Assembly: GCA_024734495.1 (NCBI GenBank)
Contig: JALMQS010000085.1
Location: 14,608,048 to 14,672,047 of the forward strand
Source: Forficula auricularia
Lineage: Eukaryota; Arthropoda; Insecta; Dermaptera; Forficulidae
Length of the DNA: 64,000 nt
Reading direction: 5' to 3'
Below are positions 46,397 through 57,047 of the stretch, piece after piece. The translations under genes and the position numbers were made by a program. The first letter of the stretch is position 1; every line of letters begins with the position of its first letter. Under the pieces are notes generated by a model. The model was not told the origin of the DNA, made no database searches, and was given only the letters and a program-made list of their open reading frames with translations.

Positions 46397-46968
46397 CAGT
46401 GGCGGTTGGTGACTTTTCAATCAGGGGATGCTGTCCAAAAATCTACCCTTCATTTTTTTAAATTTTTTTAAATTTAAAAATTTTTTTTTTGCAAATTTTA
46501 TCGAATACGGCATCATTTTCGTTATTTTTCCAATTTAACATTAGATTTTTTCAAAAATATATTTTGGGACCTTCTCCCCAAACGGATATTGATTTGTGTG
46601 AGTGAGGGTAAGAGTCAGAAATTAATTCTTGTGACTTAAAATCCACAGTCCCTGAGATGAAAATCGACCATCTTCCACAATCAATTGGCCTGTCCTATAA
46701 GAAAATCTTAAATTTCTCCTAATTCTATTGCTATAAGTGTGCTATGACCTCTATAGCACCCTTACTTATTTCCGATCTTATGTATTGAGAGATCTTAGAA
46801 ATGGATTAGTCCAGAAATTCTCGAATCATCTTTATTTATTTCTTTTTTGTATTATTACTATTTTAATAGTTCCTCATTGAGAACAATTTCTATTCGACTA
46901 AAACTCGTCTAAACTTGTCTTTGACATGCTTGAAATGGAATATATACCAGGCAGGGATTTCAAACCTT
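46397..46968 (+). mobile_element. CAGTGGCGG-family element, copy 3
   Basis: Starts CAGTGGCGGTTGGTGAC, then CAGGGGATGCTGTCCAAAA, GAATACGGCATCATTTTCG, GGACCTTCTCCCCAAACGG and TTCCGATCTTATGTATTGAG. It breaks off at TTTCAAACCTTCC. Contains a block (46630-46760) absent from 33290-33978. Confidence 0.6.
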
Positions 46969-47189
46969 CCATTCATAATAATTAGACATTTTATTTACAT
47001 TGAAAAGAAACGATGTGACTTATCAATATACAGTTTTTCGAAATCAAATTAATTAATCGGCAGACAAATAAAATAAATCATGTAATTATAAAGTTATTTT
47101 TCTTTCGTGTGTTTCTCTTTGATTTTTCAGTGCGCCTTGAAGTCGGCAACCCGAAGCGCCGCATCCACACTTTATCATGTTAAAAATTT

Positions 47190-47866
47190 TTAAGAAAAAA
47201 TAAAAACCGACTTCAAAAAATTAAGTGCAACAAATATAAAAATACACTAAAAGGTATAAAATAATTATTATCTTATTTAGTTACAACTAAACGACGAAAT
47301 ATTAACACGAAATTACTTTTTAAAGTCGGTGCCAAACAAACTATACCTATAAGCGAGCGTACCCGCCAAACGTACTAAGTAAGATCCGTCGAGTGGGATT
47401 CATAAAAAGGTATATGTTTGGCACCAACTTCAAAAAGTAATTTCGTGTTAATATTTCGTCGTTTAGTTGTAACTAAATAAGATAATAATTATTTTATACC
47501 TTTTAGTATATTTTTATATTTGTTGCACTTAATTTTTTGAAGTCGGTTTTTATTTTTTCTTAAAAATTTTTATTTTCTCTTTTTAGTGATGTTATTAATA
47601 GTGATTATATCATCAGAACTTGACCAAATTAATATGACACCATCCCTAAGACACCCCTTTCGGATAAAAAAAGAACCATCGAAATCGGTTCATAAACAAA
47701 GAGGTTAGGTCTAAACAAACCTAAACAAACCTAATAAAAAAGGTCTAATACCTATGAAAAAAAATCCAAAAAAAAATGGGACCAATCGGAAGCTAGACTG
47801 GACCCAATGCAAAAAAAATTTTCAAAATCGGTTGACAATTGGCGGAGATATGAGGTAACATAGGCA

Positions 47867-47908
<42 letters not shown>

Positions 47909-47948
47909 CAATCGAATAGAGAACCTCCTCCTTTTTGAAGTCGGTTAA
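47190..47948 (-). mobile_element. ACCGACTTCAAAAA-family element, copy 2
   Basis: Inverted relative to the copy at 10609-11283. Ends in CCTTTTTGAAGTCGGTT on the right and has AAAAACCGACTTCAAAAAAT on the left. The internal palindrome at 47250-47345 and 47417-47510 again holds GTGCCAAAC and its complement. Includes a 39-A run at 47868-47906. The phenylalanine-rich frame over that run is not a gene. Confidence 0.75.
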
Positions 47949-48169
47949 AAAGCACTGCGATTTATGAGACAATCTCGAAAGTGATTTAGATTTAGATATT
48001 GACAAAATATTCTACATTTAAAGAAACGAAATTTATTTTATACTGTTACAACATACGATTTTTATTTACCCCGTTTTTATAACAATCAAAAACAATTTTT
48101 TTTTGGCTTTTCGGTCTTTCTAGCTTAAGCCAATTTACGATACTAATTATTTTATTTTTTAAATTTGTC
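47949..48169. other. Noncoding DNA
   Basis: No feature recognised. Confidence 0.3.
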
Positions 48170-48275
48170 TCTACCCCCGGTGTCAGGTTTTAGCCGGATG
48201 CCTCCAGTCGGATTCGAACCCGGGTCCACTTTGTTAGCAGGCTGACACGCTAACCCCTAGCCTATCCGACCCCCC
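48170..48275 (-). mobile_element. tRNA-derived SINE head
   Basis: Minus strand: GGGTCGGATAGGCTAGGGG then ACCCGGGTTCGAATCCGACT. The B box GGTTCGAATCC is perfect, and TAGGCTAGGGG is an A-box variant. It is continued by GGCATCCGGCTAAAACCTG. The cloverleaf does not close (no acceptor complement), so it is a SINE rather than a tRNA gene. No target duplication found. Confidence 0.65.
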
Positions 48276-49163
48276 CAAAAAAAAAAATTAAAATTGAAAG
48301 AAAACGGATACATCCAGATAGATCTCTTCGGATTTTAATGTTTGGTTGATTAATTTGACCTAGAAAGCTGTAACTTGGCATCATAATTGATACAACTTTT
48401 TGTACCGAAATTCAGTTCATGTACTAGAAACATTTAAGTTCTACTCACTATCTAACGCTTCGGTTTTATTCTGATTTTCTGCATTTTCATCTGGACATTC
48501 AGAAAGCTCACTATCTAATCGATTTTTACTTTTGGAAATGAAAACATTTTTTAACCCAAGCCATCTTTCTACGAAATTTCAATCTGAATCTATCGAGAGT
48601 ATCGAAATGGAAACCAACACAAATAAACGCACTAATGTATAGGAAAAATCTAAAATTATCTACCTGGTTATTTAATAAATTATTCTTGAAAATCTGATTG
48701 GGCCGAGCATTGAATTCTCTCGAAAATCTTTATTTATTTATTTATTTTTTATTTTTTTATTCGTGCTTAGAAATTCTGAAACATGGAAAAAATAATTTTA
48801 AAAACTATTTTTTCTATCTGTCAGTGTGTGAGTTTCATGTCTGGTTGGATTTCGCTAACCACAATAACTTGAAATCGAAAGGTCGTAGAAAGTTTATTCT
48901 TGTCCAAAAATATTTATATTTTCAAAAATATAAATTTATTAGATGTTGGGGTATGTTTGTTTTCATTTTTTTCTCAAACTTAAAAAAAAATATCATTCTA
49001 AAATTAATATAATTATTAAGAGCTAGATTTTAAAATTCTGAAAATTTAAAATAACCGAATGTTTTCTACATTTGATTCGACCACGAATTAACTGTAGGGA
49101 ATTTTTGTCAAATATTGAGTGAAAATAATATTTGAACTTATATATTTCTAACTTGAAATAATG
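48276..49163. other. AT-rich noncoding DNA
   Basis: A 104-codon open stretch (48698-49012) is AT-driven and hydrophobic through T-runs, with no splice or start support. No gene accepted. Confidence 0.35.
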
Positions 49164-49545
49164 ATTTTCAATAAATTTATATATCAATGAGAATTGTTTC
49201 GACCGCGCTTATTTGAAAAAGATATTTTATCACGAGATCACTGCGGATTATGCTATTGAAGTCTTCTAACATACATGCTAAGAGACGAGCGCTCTGTACT
49301 GGGAGATTGAATATATACATCTAAGATTTCAAGTTCACTTGGTGATCCGTCCGAATGTCTAGCGGGCTATACGCAAAATGACGTTGGATTGTAGCTAAGT
49401 GGATCACATCTTTTTTCTCTCTTGGTCCAGACTTAAGACTACACAGACTTCAATAGCATAATCCGCAATGGTCTCGTGATAAAATATCTTTTTCAAATAA
49501 GCGCGGTCGAAACAATTCTCATTGATATATAAATTTATTGAAAAT
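49164..49545. repeat. Near-perfect 101-bp inverted repeat around a 180-bp GC-richer loop
   Basis: Arms 49164-49264 and 49445-49545 match at about 99 of 101 positions (differences in ATCACTGCGG versus ACCATTGCGG). GTTTCGACCGCGCTTATTTG on the left answers CAAATAAGCGCGGTCGAAAC on the right. The loop is noticeably GC-richer and contains no ORF of note. High identity suggests a recent event or ongoing correction between arms. A transcript would form long double-stranded RNA. Confidence 0.85.
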
Positions 49546-49599
49546 TTAAAACAAAAGGCCGACAATCTAAAGTGTTATAGATATGTTTTTACATATAAG

Positions 49600-49690
49600 A
49601 AAGAATTGCCCCTCCGTGGTCGAACCTAAGTGCCAATCTAGTTTTCTGGGCAGATAGCCTTTCCATAGAAACGAGATTTATCTGACATAC
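49600..49690 (-). mobile_element. Degenerate tRNA-like SINE fragment
   Basis: Minus strand TATGTCAGATAAATCTCG, GGCTATCTGCCCAG and TTAGGTTCGACCACGG follow the order of the family at 42194-42901 (TATGTCAGA start, A-box-like and B-box segments). Heavily diverged. Confidence 0.4.
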
Positions 49691-50365
49691 TTATGATTTA
49701 AGCAAATAAATTTCACCCAAAGTTACAAGATTCAAAAAGTAAAATTTTGCTATGAACTGAATGCAATTTTCAGTATAATAATATCATCTTTTTTTAATAT
49801 TAAAAAACTCACATACTCAAGATTTTAATATTATTTTTTTTTTTTTGAATTTTTTTTAAGTGTTAATTCATTTCTTAAGTAAAAATTTATTTAGTGAAAT
49901 GTTTATTTTCAATTCAAAGGGATTCGCATGGATAGAGAACCTAATAATTCTACCTTGTTAATCGAATTCTATTCAACAAACAAGACCATCTGATTCCAAT
50001 TCTCTGTCATGTCAAAAACATGTCTAATTTTTTTTTTTTTTTTGTATTTATATTACGCAACATTTAACTTAGAATTACGTAATGCTTAGGTTATTTACAT
50101 AGAACGATGTATTTAACTTGTAGTATTTTTTTCACTTGTCTCCGCCCATCCATCAACATCAGGCCTTGAGGTCCTGAACAAGGGAATAAATGAATGAATC
50201 CTGCCGAAAAGGGCCCAAACTAGCCGGTGACATCACGAGTCATGCTCTTGTTTAAATACTGAACCAGAGTTAGAACTCTTCTGTTGTGTTTTTATATCTA
50301 TTTAATTAATGCTCAGGTCAAAAACCCGGCTTGGTTATTTATTATCAGGTTGGATTTCGTTGTTG
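49691..50365. other. AT-rich DNA with a possible LINE/SINE tail
   Basis: Near 50160-50200 CTTGAGGTCCTGAACAAGGG followed by AATAAATGAATGAAT looks like the 3' end of a non-LTR retroelement with a short tandem tail. No coding part remains. Confidence 0.35.
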
Positions 50366-50586
50366 TAAACATACACCTTCTTTAAGGGCCATACTTCGAT
50401 TACTAAAGTCGGCGAGTATCCTCTCAATTGTAATTTTTCAGGGGTGGTTTCCCTTTGCCTTCCCTTGAAGGAATCAGATTATAGCTGGTCAAATATTTGC
50501 ATCGAGTCGGGCTTGAACCCGCGCTAGCTTGATAAGAAGGAATGTACTTTGACCACTCGGCCAACCCGACTCCTTAAACATACACC
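50366..50586 (-). mobile_element. tRNA-derived SINE (50378-50574) with 12-bp duplication
   Basis: Minus strand head GTCGGGTTGGCCGAGTGG has a textbook A box (TGGCCGAGTGG), followed by GGGTTCAAGCCCGAC with a B box variant. The body has GGGAAGGCAAAGGGAAACCA, shared with 2064-2290. TAAACATACACC flanks it exactly (50366-50377 and 50575-50586). Target-primed integration is strongly supported. Confidence 0.9.
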
Positions 50587-51040
50587 ACCCGAATTAAGTC
50601 ATTAGTTGCCGTCTAACTCACTATCGAATGAAAAAGTGAAAATTTTTACAAAGATCTGCTACCATTTTATGAAAATTTTGAGGATTAAGTATTTTTTTGT
50701 CAATGAACGGTTTAATTCAGAAAGCTGAAATTTGGCTCCGGAGTACTGTTTAATAATTTTAAATTTTATGTCAATTTTTAGCTATAACTATTTCAGAGCT
50801 AAATTTTATTTGATATACATATAGGGGCACTTCAACTGAATGGTCTTTTCTTGTACCAGGCTTTATCTATTTATATATGTTTTATCTATTTATAGTTATG
50901 TACCTACTCCTACATATTATATTATATTTAAATGAAAACAATTTTGTTTGTCGAGAGTAGCAGAGTTGTTGATTCCTAAAGGGTTGTCTTCTGCTTGATG
51001 CAAATAAAAATATAAATACATATAATATAACGAATATGAT
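50587..51040. other. Noncoding DNA, Penelope-like family flank
   Basis: 50955-51010 carries GAGTAGCAGAGTTGTTGATT and TCTTCTGCTTGATGCAAATA, a paired motif (AGCAGA/TCTGCT) that precedes the inverted repeats here and at 63.5 kb. Confidence 0.45.
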
Positions 51041-51249
51041 GTGGGTTAATGGAGATATCAGCCGAAGTGGGATTCACCGGGTTCAATAAACTCCCAGAAT
51101 AAAAGGTTTCGGCCTAAATTTTATATCAATACGTGTATAATTCCCAATACCTGAGGATGGCCCAATAAAATTTAGGCCGAAACGTCTTATTCTGGGAGTT
51201 TTATTGAACTCGGTGGATCCAACTTTGAATGATATCTCCTTTAACCCAC
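51041..51249 (+). mobile_element. Penelope-like inverted repeat with hammerhead motif
   Basis: Arms 51041-51124 and 51165-51249 are inverted complements: GTGGGTTAATGGAGATATC answers GATATCTCCTTTAACCCAC, and ACTCCCAGAATAA answers TTATTCTGGGAGT. The core of the hammerhead-like motif lies at the right arm's inner edge. Preceded by the AGCAGA motif pair. No reverse transcriptase is present. Confidence 0.65.
51143..51196 (+). ncRNA. Hammerhead-ribozyme-like motif
   Basis: CTGAGGA core (51151) then one extra T, stem II GGCC (51159-51162) / GGCC (51175-51178), then GAAACGTC with cleavage triplet GTC ending at 51186. Stem I: AATA upstream pairs with TATT downstream after one mismatch, and CCC pairs with GGG beyond a small loop. 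The self-complementary ACGT suits a dimeric type I form. Confidence 0.6.
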
Positions 51250-51859
51250 TGCAATTACATCACAGCCAGGATTTCCAACAACATAAAGAATATGTATTTA
51301 TATAATTTATTTGTTACAGACTATTATAGTTTCAAGGATTCGACTTTCATCATGAGTCTTTTTAAATATAAATATTGTATTTGTTATTGGATTTAATGTA
51401 GGTAATATTTTTGTTGTAATAGTAAGCCAGTCAGTTAAAAACGAATGCCAATCGGGAGCACACCGATCTTTTATGTATATACTAGCTGCAAAATTTGGTT
51501 GAGTTTGGTCCAAGAGCAAAAATTTTAATATTTTGACCCCCCCCCCTTTTTTTGAGTGTTTTTTTGGAGAAATTTTTTTAAACAAAAGTTGTCAGAAATC
51601 ACATCTCCTACAACTTTGCTCATAATAAATTTTGCCGTAGGGTTAATAGTTTAGGAGTTATTTGATAATTTTCATTCGGGTGCCCCCCCCAAACCTCCTT
51701 TTGGGGTCCAAATATCAAAACATTATATACCTATAAACGTAAGTTAGAAGACATCTGATGCAAATATGAAATTTCATAATAATCCCTTCAGCCGTTTTTA
51801 CGTGAATCGTGAGCAACTTTTCGCGAAAACCACTGCATTATGCAAATATACATATCTAG
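51250..51859. other. Repeat-derived noncoding DNA
   Basis: Contains AAAATTTGGTTGAG followed by TTTTGACCCCCC near 51490-51545, shared with 27.5, 53.0 and 53.1 kb. No gene. Confidence 0.35.
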
Positions 51860-52270
51860 ATCTATACTTGAAATCAATTTTTGATTTTATTTATTAATAA
51901 AGGTTTTATGATTATTCTTGATTCATTATATTTATTACTACAAAACTACAAAACTTAATTGAAATTATTGCTATTTTCAAAGAATTAACAGCTTATACAA
52001 TTATAAAAAATGAAAATTTAAATATTCCTTCATTCAAGAAGGTTTGTCTATAATGGACTAGAAGAGTGGTTATTTTTTAAGAGAAAATCAATGAGAGTGT
52101 TCACTGATTTATTAAAATAAACATACAACTAATTTTAAAATCAATCCTTGATTTTATTTGTTATAATAAACGTTTTATGATTATTATTGAAGAACTGTAT
52201 TCATCACATATTCATCATATATTGAAATCCAAACAAAATTAAGGGGGGGGGGGGAGTATAAATTAAAATT
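51860..52270 (+). repeat. ~400-bp dispersed repeat, copy 1 (pair at 57320-57725)
   Basis: Nearly collinear with 57320-57725, sharing CAATCCTTGATTTTATTTGT, GATTATTATTGAAGAACTGT, ATATTGAAATCCAA and a terminal G12-16 run. Identity is high, so the duplication is fairly recent. The G-run differs in length between copies. Confidence 0.75.
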
Positions 52271-52939
52271 ATAGAGAGACAGACATAAAGACAGGAATTT
52301 TGTTGAGGGTGTTTTTGTTCATAACTTTGCTTGAAACGTGTGCAACCAAAATTTGGCATGATTTGGACCAATGTAGGTACAGACAAAACCTTAATTTTAT
52401 ATAAATATGTAGATACCTACATATTTACATTTGTTATAAATATATAAGTATATTTGTTTTTTTGAATGTAGCAGAAGACAAGCTCAATGATTTCTTTTTA
52501 TTATATTATAGTGTTATATATAGACTTTTTAAAAGATAAAAGGGTGAGAGCTCAAATTTTGTCATATAAATTTATCTCTCAAGAAAATGAGCAATTCATC
52601 ATATCCTTCCTCATCGGAAAGATAAAGCTGACCATATAATGATTGGATTTTTTTTTAATTTTTCATTTGGAAACTCTGAAGCTGGAAAGCCTGAAATCTA
52701 ATCAAAATTAGACTGATAATAGACTTCACAATGACGTGCATTCTGATGACCTTATCTCAATAAAAAGTGCAATCTAGGTGGTTTCTTTTCTTTTGATAAA
52801 CAACTCAACCACTAAAACCACAATTCTACAAAATTTAATCAGTTATGAAAATACTACCACTTTGTGACTAAATGAGCTTTCTTCCACATTCCCTTTTTGA
52901 TTTATTGGGTGTATCGGAATCAATACAGAAATAAATTAA
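52271..52939. other. AT-rich noncoding DNA
   Basis: No gene. A fragment of the AGCAGA-type motif occurs near 52470 in inverted orientation. Confidence 0.3.
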
Positions 52940-53599
52940 CACGTTCTGATGTGGCCATCCACTTGACTTTACCATACACTTCTGGTTGAGTTTGGGACAA
53001 GGGCCTAGATTTTAATTTTTTGACCCCCACTCACCCCTGCACCCCGGCCCCCATTTTGGGGGGTTTGTTTTTACATTGATTATGTATACAAAAGTTGGTT
53101 GAGTTTGCTCAATTGTCATAGATTTTTATTTTTTGACCCCCCCCCCTCTTAATTTTGACGCCAGAAAAAATTATATTTTTGTTATTTTAGCTTTATTTCA
53201 TAGTATATTTCAATTTTCTTGTTTTTTTTTTGTTTTTTTAGTTTGAAAATATTAAAGAAAAATAAATGATAAAAATGTGTTTTTTTGTCAAAAAAGAATA
53301 AAACCAACACCTATTTAAATGAGAATTTGTATCCTCAAGAAGTTTAGTTATATTTAGTTATATTATAATTTTAAATTTCAAAATATGGTAACGCACAGAC
53401 TAACAAACAGAATAACAGAGATTTTGACAAAACAGTTTTTATCTCGACAATTTAATTCATACACTAAAATTCCCATAAGCAACGGTGTTTTTGTCACTAT
53501 GACAGCGAAAAAAGTTTACCTTAACTTTTCCAGCGACAAAACTGAACCTAGCTTTAAGATTCTAGTAGGCCTGCATCATCGGTGTCTAGCAACACTGAC

Positions 53600-53824
53600 A
53601 TGACAACCAACATTGTAAACAATTTTATGTCAAACTTGCATTGTATGAAAATGTCGAGATTTGGAGAGTCTTCGACTGGAGAAATTGAAAAAGCTATCAA
53701 CAAAAATGTGCCTCAGAATACTGTGAATTCAACTACATCAATATGGAGACAGTTTACGCTGTTTTGCGTGGAAAAAAAGTTGTTTATAAGAATTGTATTT
53801 TTAACAATTGTACTTTTCCTCTAA
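53600..53824 (+). pseudogene. Crypton-type tyrosine-recombinase N-terminal fragment
   Basis: The frame has MSRFGESSTGEIEKAINK, then VPQNTVNSTTSIWRQF and FCVEKK. This pattern (RF..s..EI, then PkNT...t...wk.F..wc.ek) is what I know from the core-binding N-terminal domain of Crypton-derived and KIAA1958-like proteins. After about 65 residues it turns into a hydrophobic tail and stops at 53822; no catalytic domain with the R-H-R-Y residues follows. Family assignment is from memory of the motif, not a search. Confidence 0.5.
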
Positions 53825-53900
53825 ATTAAATAAACTAATTTATGTCTTAATTTTGTTAATTTTGTGATTTACGTATTGATTCATTAAATTGTCTTACCGA

Positions 53901-54120
53901 ATTACACTCAAGCTTTTTTTGGGTCGAAGTAAACTTGATATTTTATAATTCGAGTTTTGTTGCCTTTGGGCAATTTAACTCAAAAAACTACCAGAAAAAA
54001 TTACTCGTCCTACGGACTCGTAATTTTTTCACAGGTAGTTTTTTTTCGTTTAATTGCCAGGCAACAAAATTCTCATTAAAATGTCAAGTTTACTTCGGCA
54101 AAAAAAAGCTCTCGTGTAAT
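53901..54120. repeat. 220-bp palindrome at the right end of the insertion
   Basis: ATTACACTCAAGC at 53901 and GCTCTCGTGTAAT at 54108-54120 begin two arms. GAAGTAAACTTGATATTTTA answers ATGTCAAGTTTACTTC, and AAAAATTACTCGTCC / GGACTCGTAATTTTT form the centre. It is confined to the inserted 680 bp and may be its mobility-relevant terminus. Confidence 0.65.
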
Positions 54121-54310
54121 TATAAGTGAAAAATATAATTTTTTCGATGTTCACTTATTGGAGCTTTTTTGTAGACCTAAATGTCATGGTTTCGCGCAAT
54201 TTTTTCTATTAAAATTATAGTTACAGCCGTTTTTGGGATATTAAAAAAACACTTCTTTTCATGCACGATTACAATACTTGACCATACTCTGTATGGTAAA
54301 GTAAAAATAG

Positions 54311-56012
54311 ATCTATATATTCTGTATATATTAAGGTTGATTGACCAACTTACCAGTGATCTATTTGGAAACATTAGTAACTTAAAAACTACTCGACCGA
54401 TTTTGATAAAATTTTCGTTGTCCTGTTTTGTGAAATCTCAGGAGTACACAAGGATATATACTTTATAATTTAGTTGGTAGAATTGTGGAATTTTTACAAG
54501 GATTTTAAAATTAACTAACTGATTGGCACATTCAATTTCAAGTGTTTACCGTAGTTGAACAAACAACATTGCTACTCCAGAAACATAGCACAATTTCTGT
54601 CTGTTTAATCTCAATAGGTTATAAAATAACCCTTGGTTTGACAAAATCCCATCATTATGGTTGTTCTGCTCACAAATAAGTTTAAAAAACAAATCATAAT
54701 AACAACAATAAATATTTATAATCCTCTCAGTCATGTTTGCTGAAACTAAAGAGGGATGCTCAGAGTTGTAACTCTCTATCTTAACTACATCACTATGACC
54801 ATTGACTTTAGACTAAAAGTATTTGATTTACGTGTAGAAACTCTATAATAATATTATAGTACACTCACAAAAATTTATACAAATTTAAAAAAGATGAAGT
54901 CATGAAATTTCGAAAATTAAAAAAAACAAAAATATTTTCAAAATCGAGAAATTTTCTTGAAAAGGGGATAGTAATCTTATGAGCTCATTTATTTTTTACC
55001 TAAAAAAAGGATTTAATTTTTTAGAAATGTTTTGAAATTATATCCTAGTATAGAGTAACTAGTCTGAAAATGAGGACCAAAACAAATGGCGAATTTCTAT
55101 TATTGATTTTCATTATACAAAATTTAATTAATCAAATATAATGATAAATCTTCCAAATTACAAATTAGATTGAAAATTTATTTCTTGTTGGGCCCACCTT
55201 TTACAAAACACTTCAAATTTTTTTTTGTCTACCTATAGGTATGTCATCAAGCTTCAGGGAAGATTAAATAATATAATTTACTAACTAAGTACTTGATATT
55301 TCAAAGAAATTTTATTTATTTCTAAGAAAACAATCAAATAGGTACTAATGATATTTTTTCTTTGTCTATTGAATGAGATTTAAATATTTATCATCGGGTC
55401 TAAATTCTTCTGATCTGTTCTATAGAAAGGATTTGTTTACCAACTGCGAAAGAGAGATACCGTTCCACCCTCAAGGTTAACCTTTGCAAAAGTGGTTTAC
55501 TATTATTTTCAACAAACAAAACATTTGTTTTTTTTGGTATATAAATATAAATCAAAACACCTTCAGATGATATCTTGATTTTGTTTCATACATCCTCGTA
55601 CATCAAATATAGATGATATCTGTATAAAAATAGTGACAACTCTTTAAAAATTCCTTAATAATTATCTTCTACTACACATATACATGTACTACATATTTTA
55701 GTATCTACTGAAATTATCCAAGAAAATATTGGTGTATTAGTATCGATTTTTAAATATCTTAAATTCAACTGACATTTTAATAAACAAAATTTGTCAAATT
55801 CTCGGTGTGACCTTATAAAAATAACTCACCATGTGAAATTTATAGTTATCCAAAAGAGGGGGAGGGGGGAGGGTCAAAAATATTTTCAAACAAAAATTAA
55901 ATAAAGGGGGCATTTCTAATAAAATAGTCTCATAATTAAAAGGAGATATTATTAATTGTTAATGGGCCCGAAATTAAGAGATCCCCATCATTGGTAAATA
56001 ATTATAAATTAT
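54311..56012. other. AT-rich noncoding DNA with repeat traces
   Basis: No gene. CTACTCGACCGATTTTGATA near 54391 is a common invertebrate repeat phrase. From 55830 the sequence matches 57890-58090 (AATAGTCTCATAATTAAAAG). Confidence 0.35.
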
Positions 56013-56325
56013 CTTAGAAAAATTAAGGATGGTGTCATCTATTAAATCCGATGGAATGGAATATTTTTAATTATATATCAGAAGGGTTGTTTTTCACCCC
56101 CTCGGGAGTCGAACCCGAGTGCCAGTAACAGCAATCCGGGCCATCTGGCCCACCTGCATATGACATATGTAAACACGTTAAATATTTTACTCAAAGATTG
56201 TTATCTTAATTTGTAAAATTTCGCGATCTAGTGATTCTAAATTTAAACATATAGCCATGCCATATAATTTAAATAAAGGTCGTTGAGTGTTTCGAATTTT
56301 GAAGAGATTCAAAATTGTAAATTAT
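56005..56325 (-). mobile_element. tRNA-like element (56013-56317) with 8-bp duplication and known empty site
   Basis: Single-arm relative of 42194-42901. The minus strand has TGGGCCAGATGGCCCGG (A-box-like) and a perfect T arm CTCGGGTTCGACTCCCGAG with B box GGTTCGACTCC. TAAATTAT flanks it at 56005-56012 and 56318-56325. The related repeat at 57890-58160 lacks it, supplying an empty site near 58066. It has no inverted ends of its own, favouring a SINE, although eight bases is short for SINE duplications. Confidence 0.7.
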
Positions 56326-56927
56326 TTTATTACCAGGTCTATTATAATGTCACGTGGATAGCCAGATCAGTTTATTTTACTTTACCATTCATAATATGAA
56401 GTAATATTATAATCATTTACTTTAAATTTAAAAATTGGATTTTTTTTAAAATTTTTCCAAATATCTCAAATGTAATTAACAATGTAGGAAATTAACACAA
56501 AAAAAAATATAGAGTATCCAGTACCTATACTATTATATATTGCGAGATGTAGTTCCCTTGAGTCAAGAACTTATTTGAATGGTCTTTTTTCATGAGCCTA
56601 CCATATATGATTGTAATTAATAAAAAAAAAAAAAATCATTTGAAATTGAAAGTCGCTTAAAGCATGAGATAATTATTATACATCAACAATAATTATTCTA
56701 AATAATTAAAATTTATTTATATAAATAATGATTTTCTGGACCAATTCTTATTATTAATCTTTAGAAGGAATAATTAAATAAAAAATATCGATAAAAAAAT
56801 TAGTCTTAAATTTATTTTTATTATCTTCCGAGAGTTCATCGAAATCGCCATTTATCTATTACTGAACATTTTTCTTTTTTGAAATAAATAAATAAATTTG
56901 TTGTTTTGTCTTTTTTCATTTTTATAG
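56326..56927. other. Intron-like AT-rich DNA
   Basis: No feature; ends at the polypyrimidine tract of the exon at 56928. Confidence 0.4.
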
Positions 56928-57047
56928 AATCGAGTCCATCCAGAGGAATACATGGTAGATAATTTGAACGAAAAACGGGATTTTATTCATTTGAGTGAGG
57001 AGAATTGTCCAGAGCAGACGCGAGGCAGTGGCAGACATTCTTCGAAG
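56928..57047 (+). CDS. Internal coding exon (40 codons) of an unidentified gene
   Basis: The acceptor TTTTTTCATTTTTATAG and donor AAG/GTAAGA are both strong. Exactly one frame is open, giving 40 codons in phase 0 at both ends, starting NRVHPEEYMVDNLNEKR and ending GSGRHSSK. The peptide is hydrophilic and acidic-to-basic mixed, with a Ser-rich end, as in a cytoplasmic or disordered tail. Its phase fits the terminal exon at 59551 exactly. I could not place it in a family. Conservation in relatives would confirm it. Confidence 0.75.

Larger units (their letters stand above)
52940..54310 (+). mobile_element. GTGGCCATCCACTTGAC-family repeat, copy 2, carrying an insertion
   Basis: Shares both ends and GGTAACGCACAGACTAACA, GACAAAACAG and TTTTTTCGATGTTCACTTATT with 27340-27925. 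Relative to that copy it has about 680 extra bases between ATCTCGA and AAAATATAA (roughly 53448-54127), which defines a later insertion. Confidence 0.7.

Noticed and set aside
47793..48005. Phenylalanine-rich minus-strand frame
   Set aside because: It is the antisense reading of a 39-A run inside a repeat.
48170..48275. tRNA gene call based on a perfect B box
   Set aside because: No closing acceptor stem and continuous with a SINE body.
48698..49012. 104-codon open stretch on the + strand
   Set aside because: Hydrophobic only because of T-rich DNA; no start context, no domain, no splice support.
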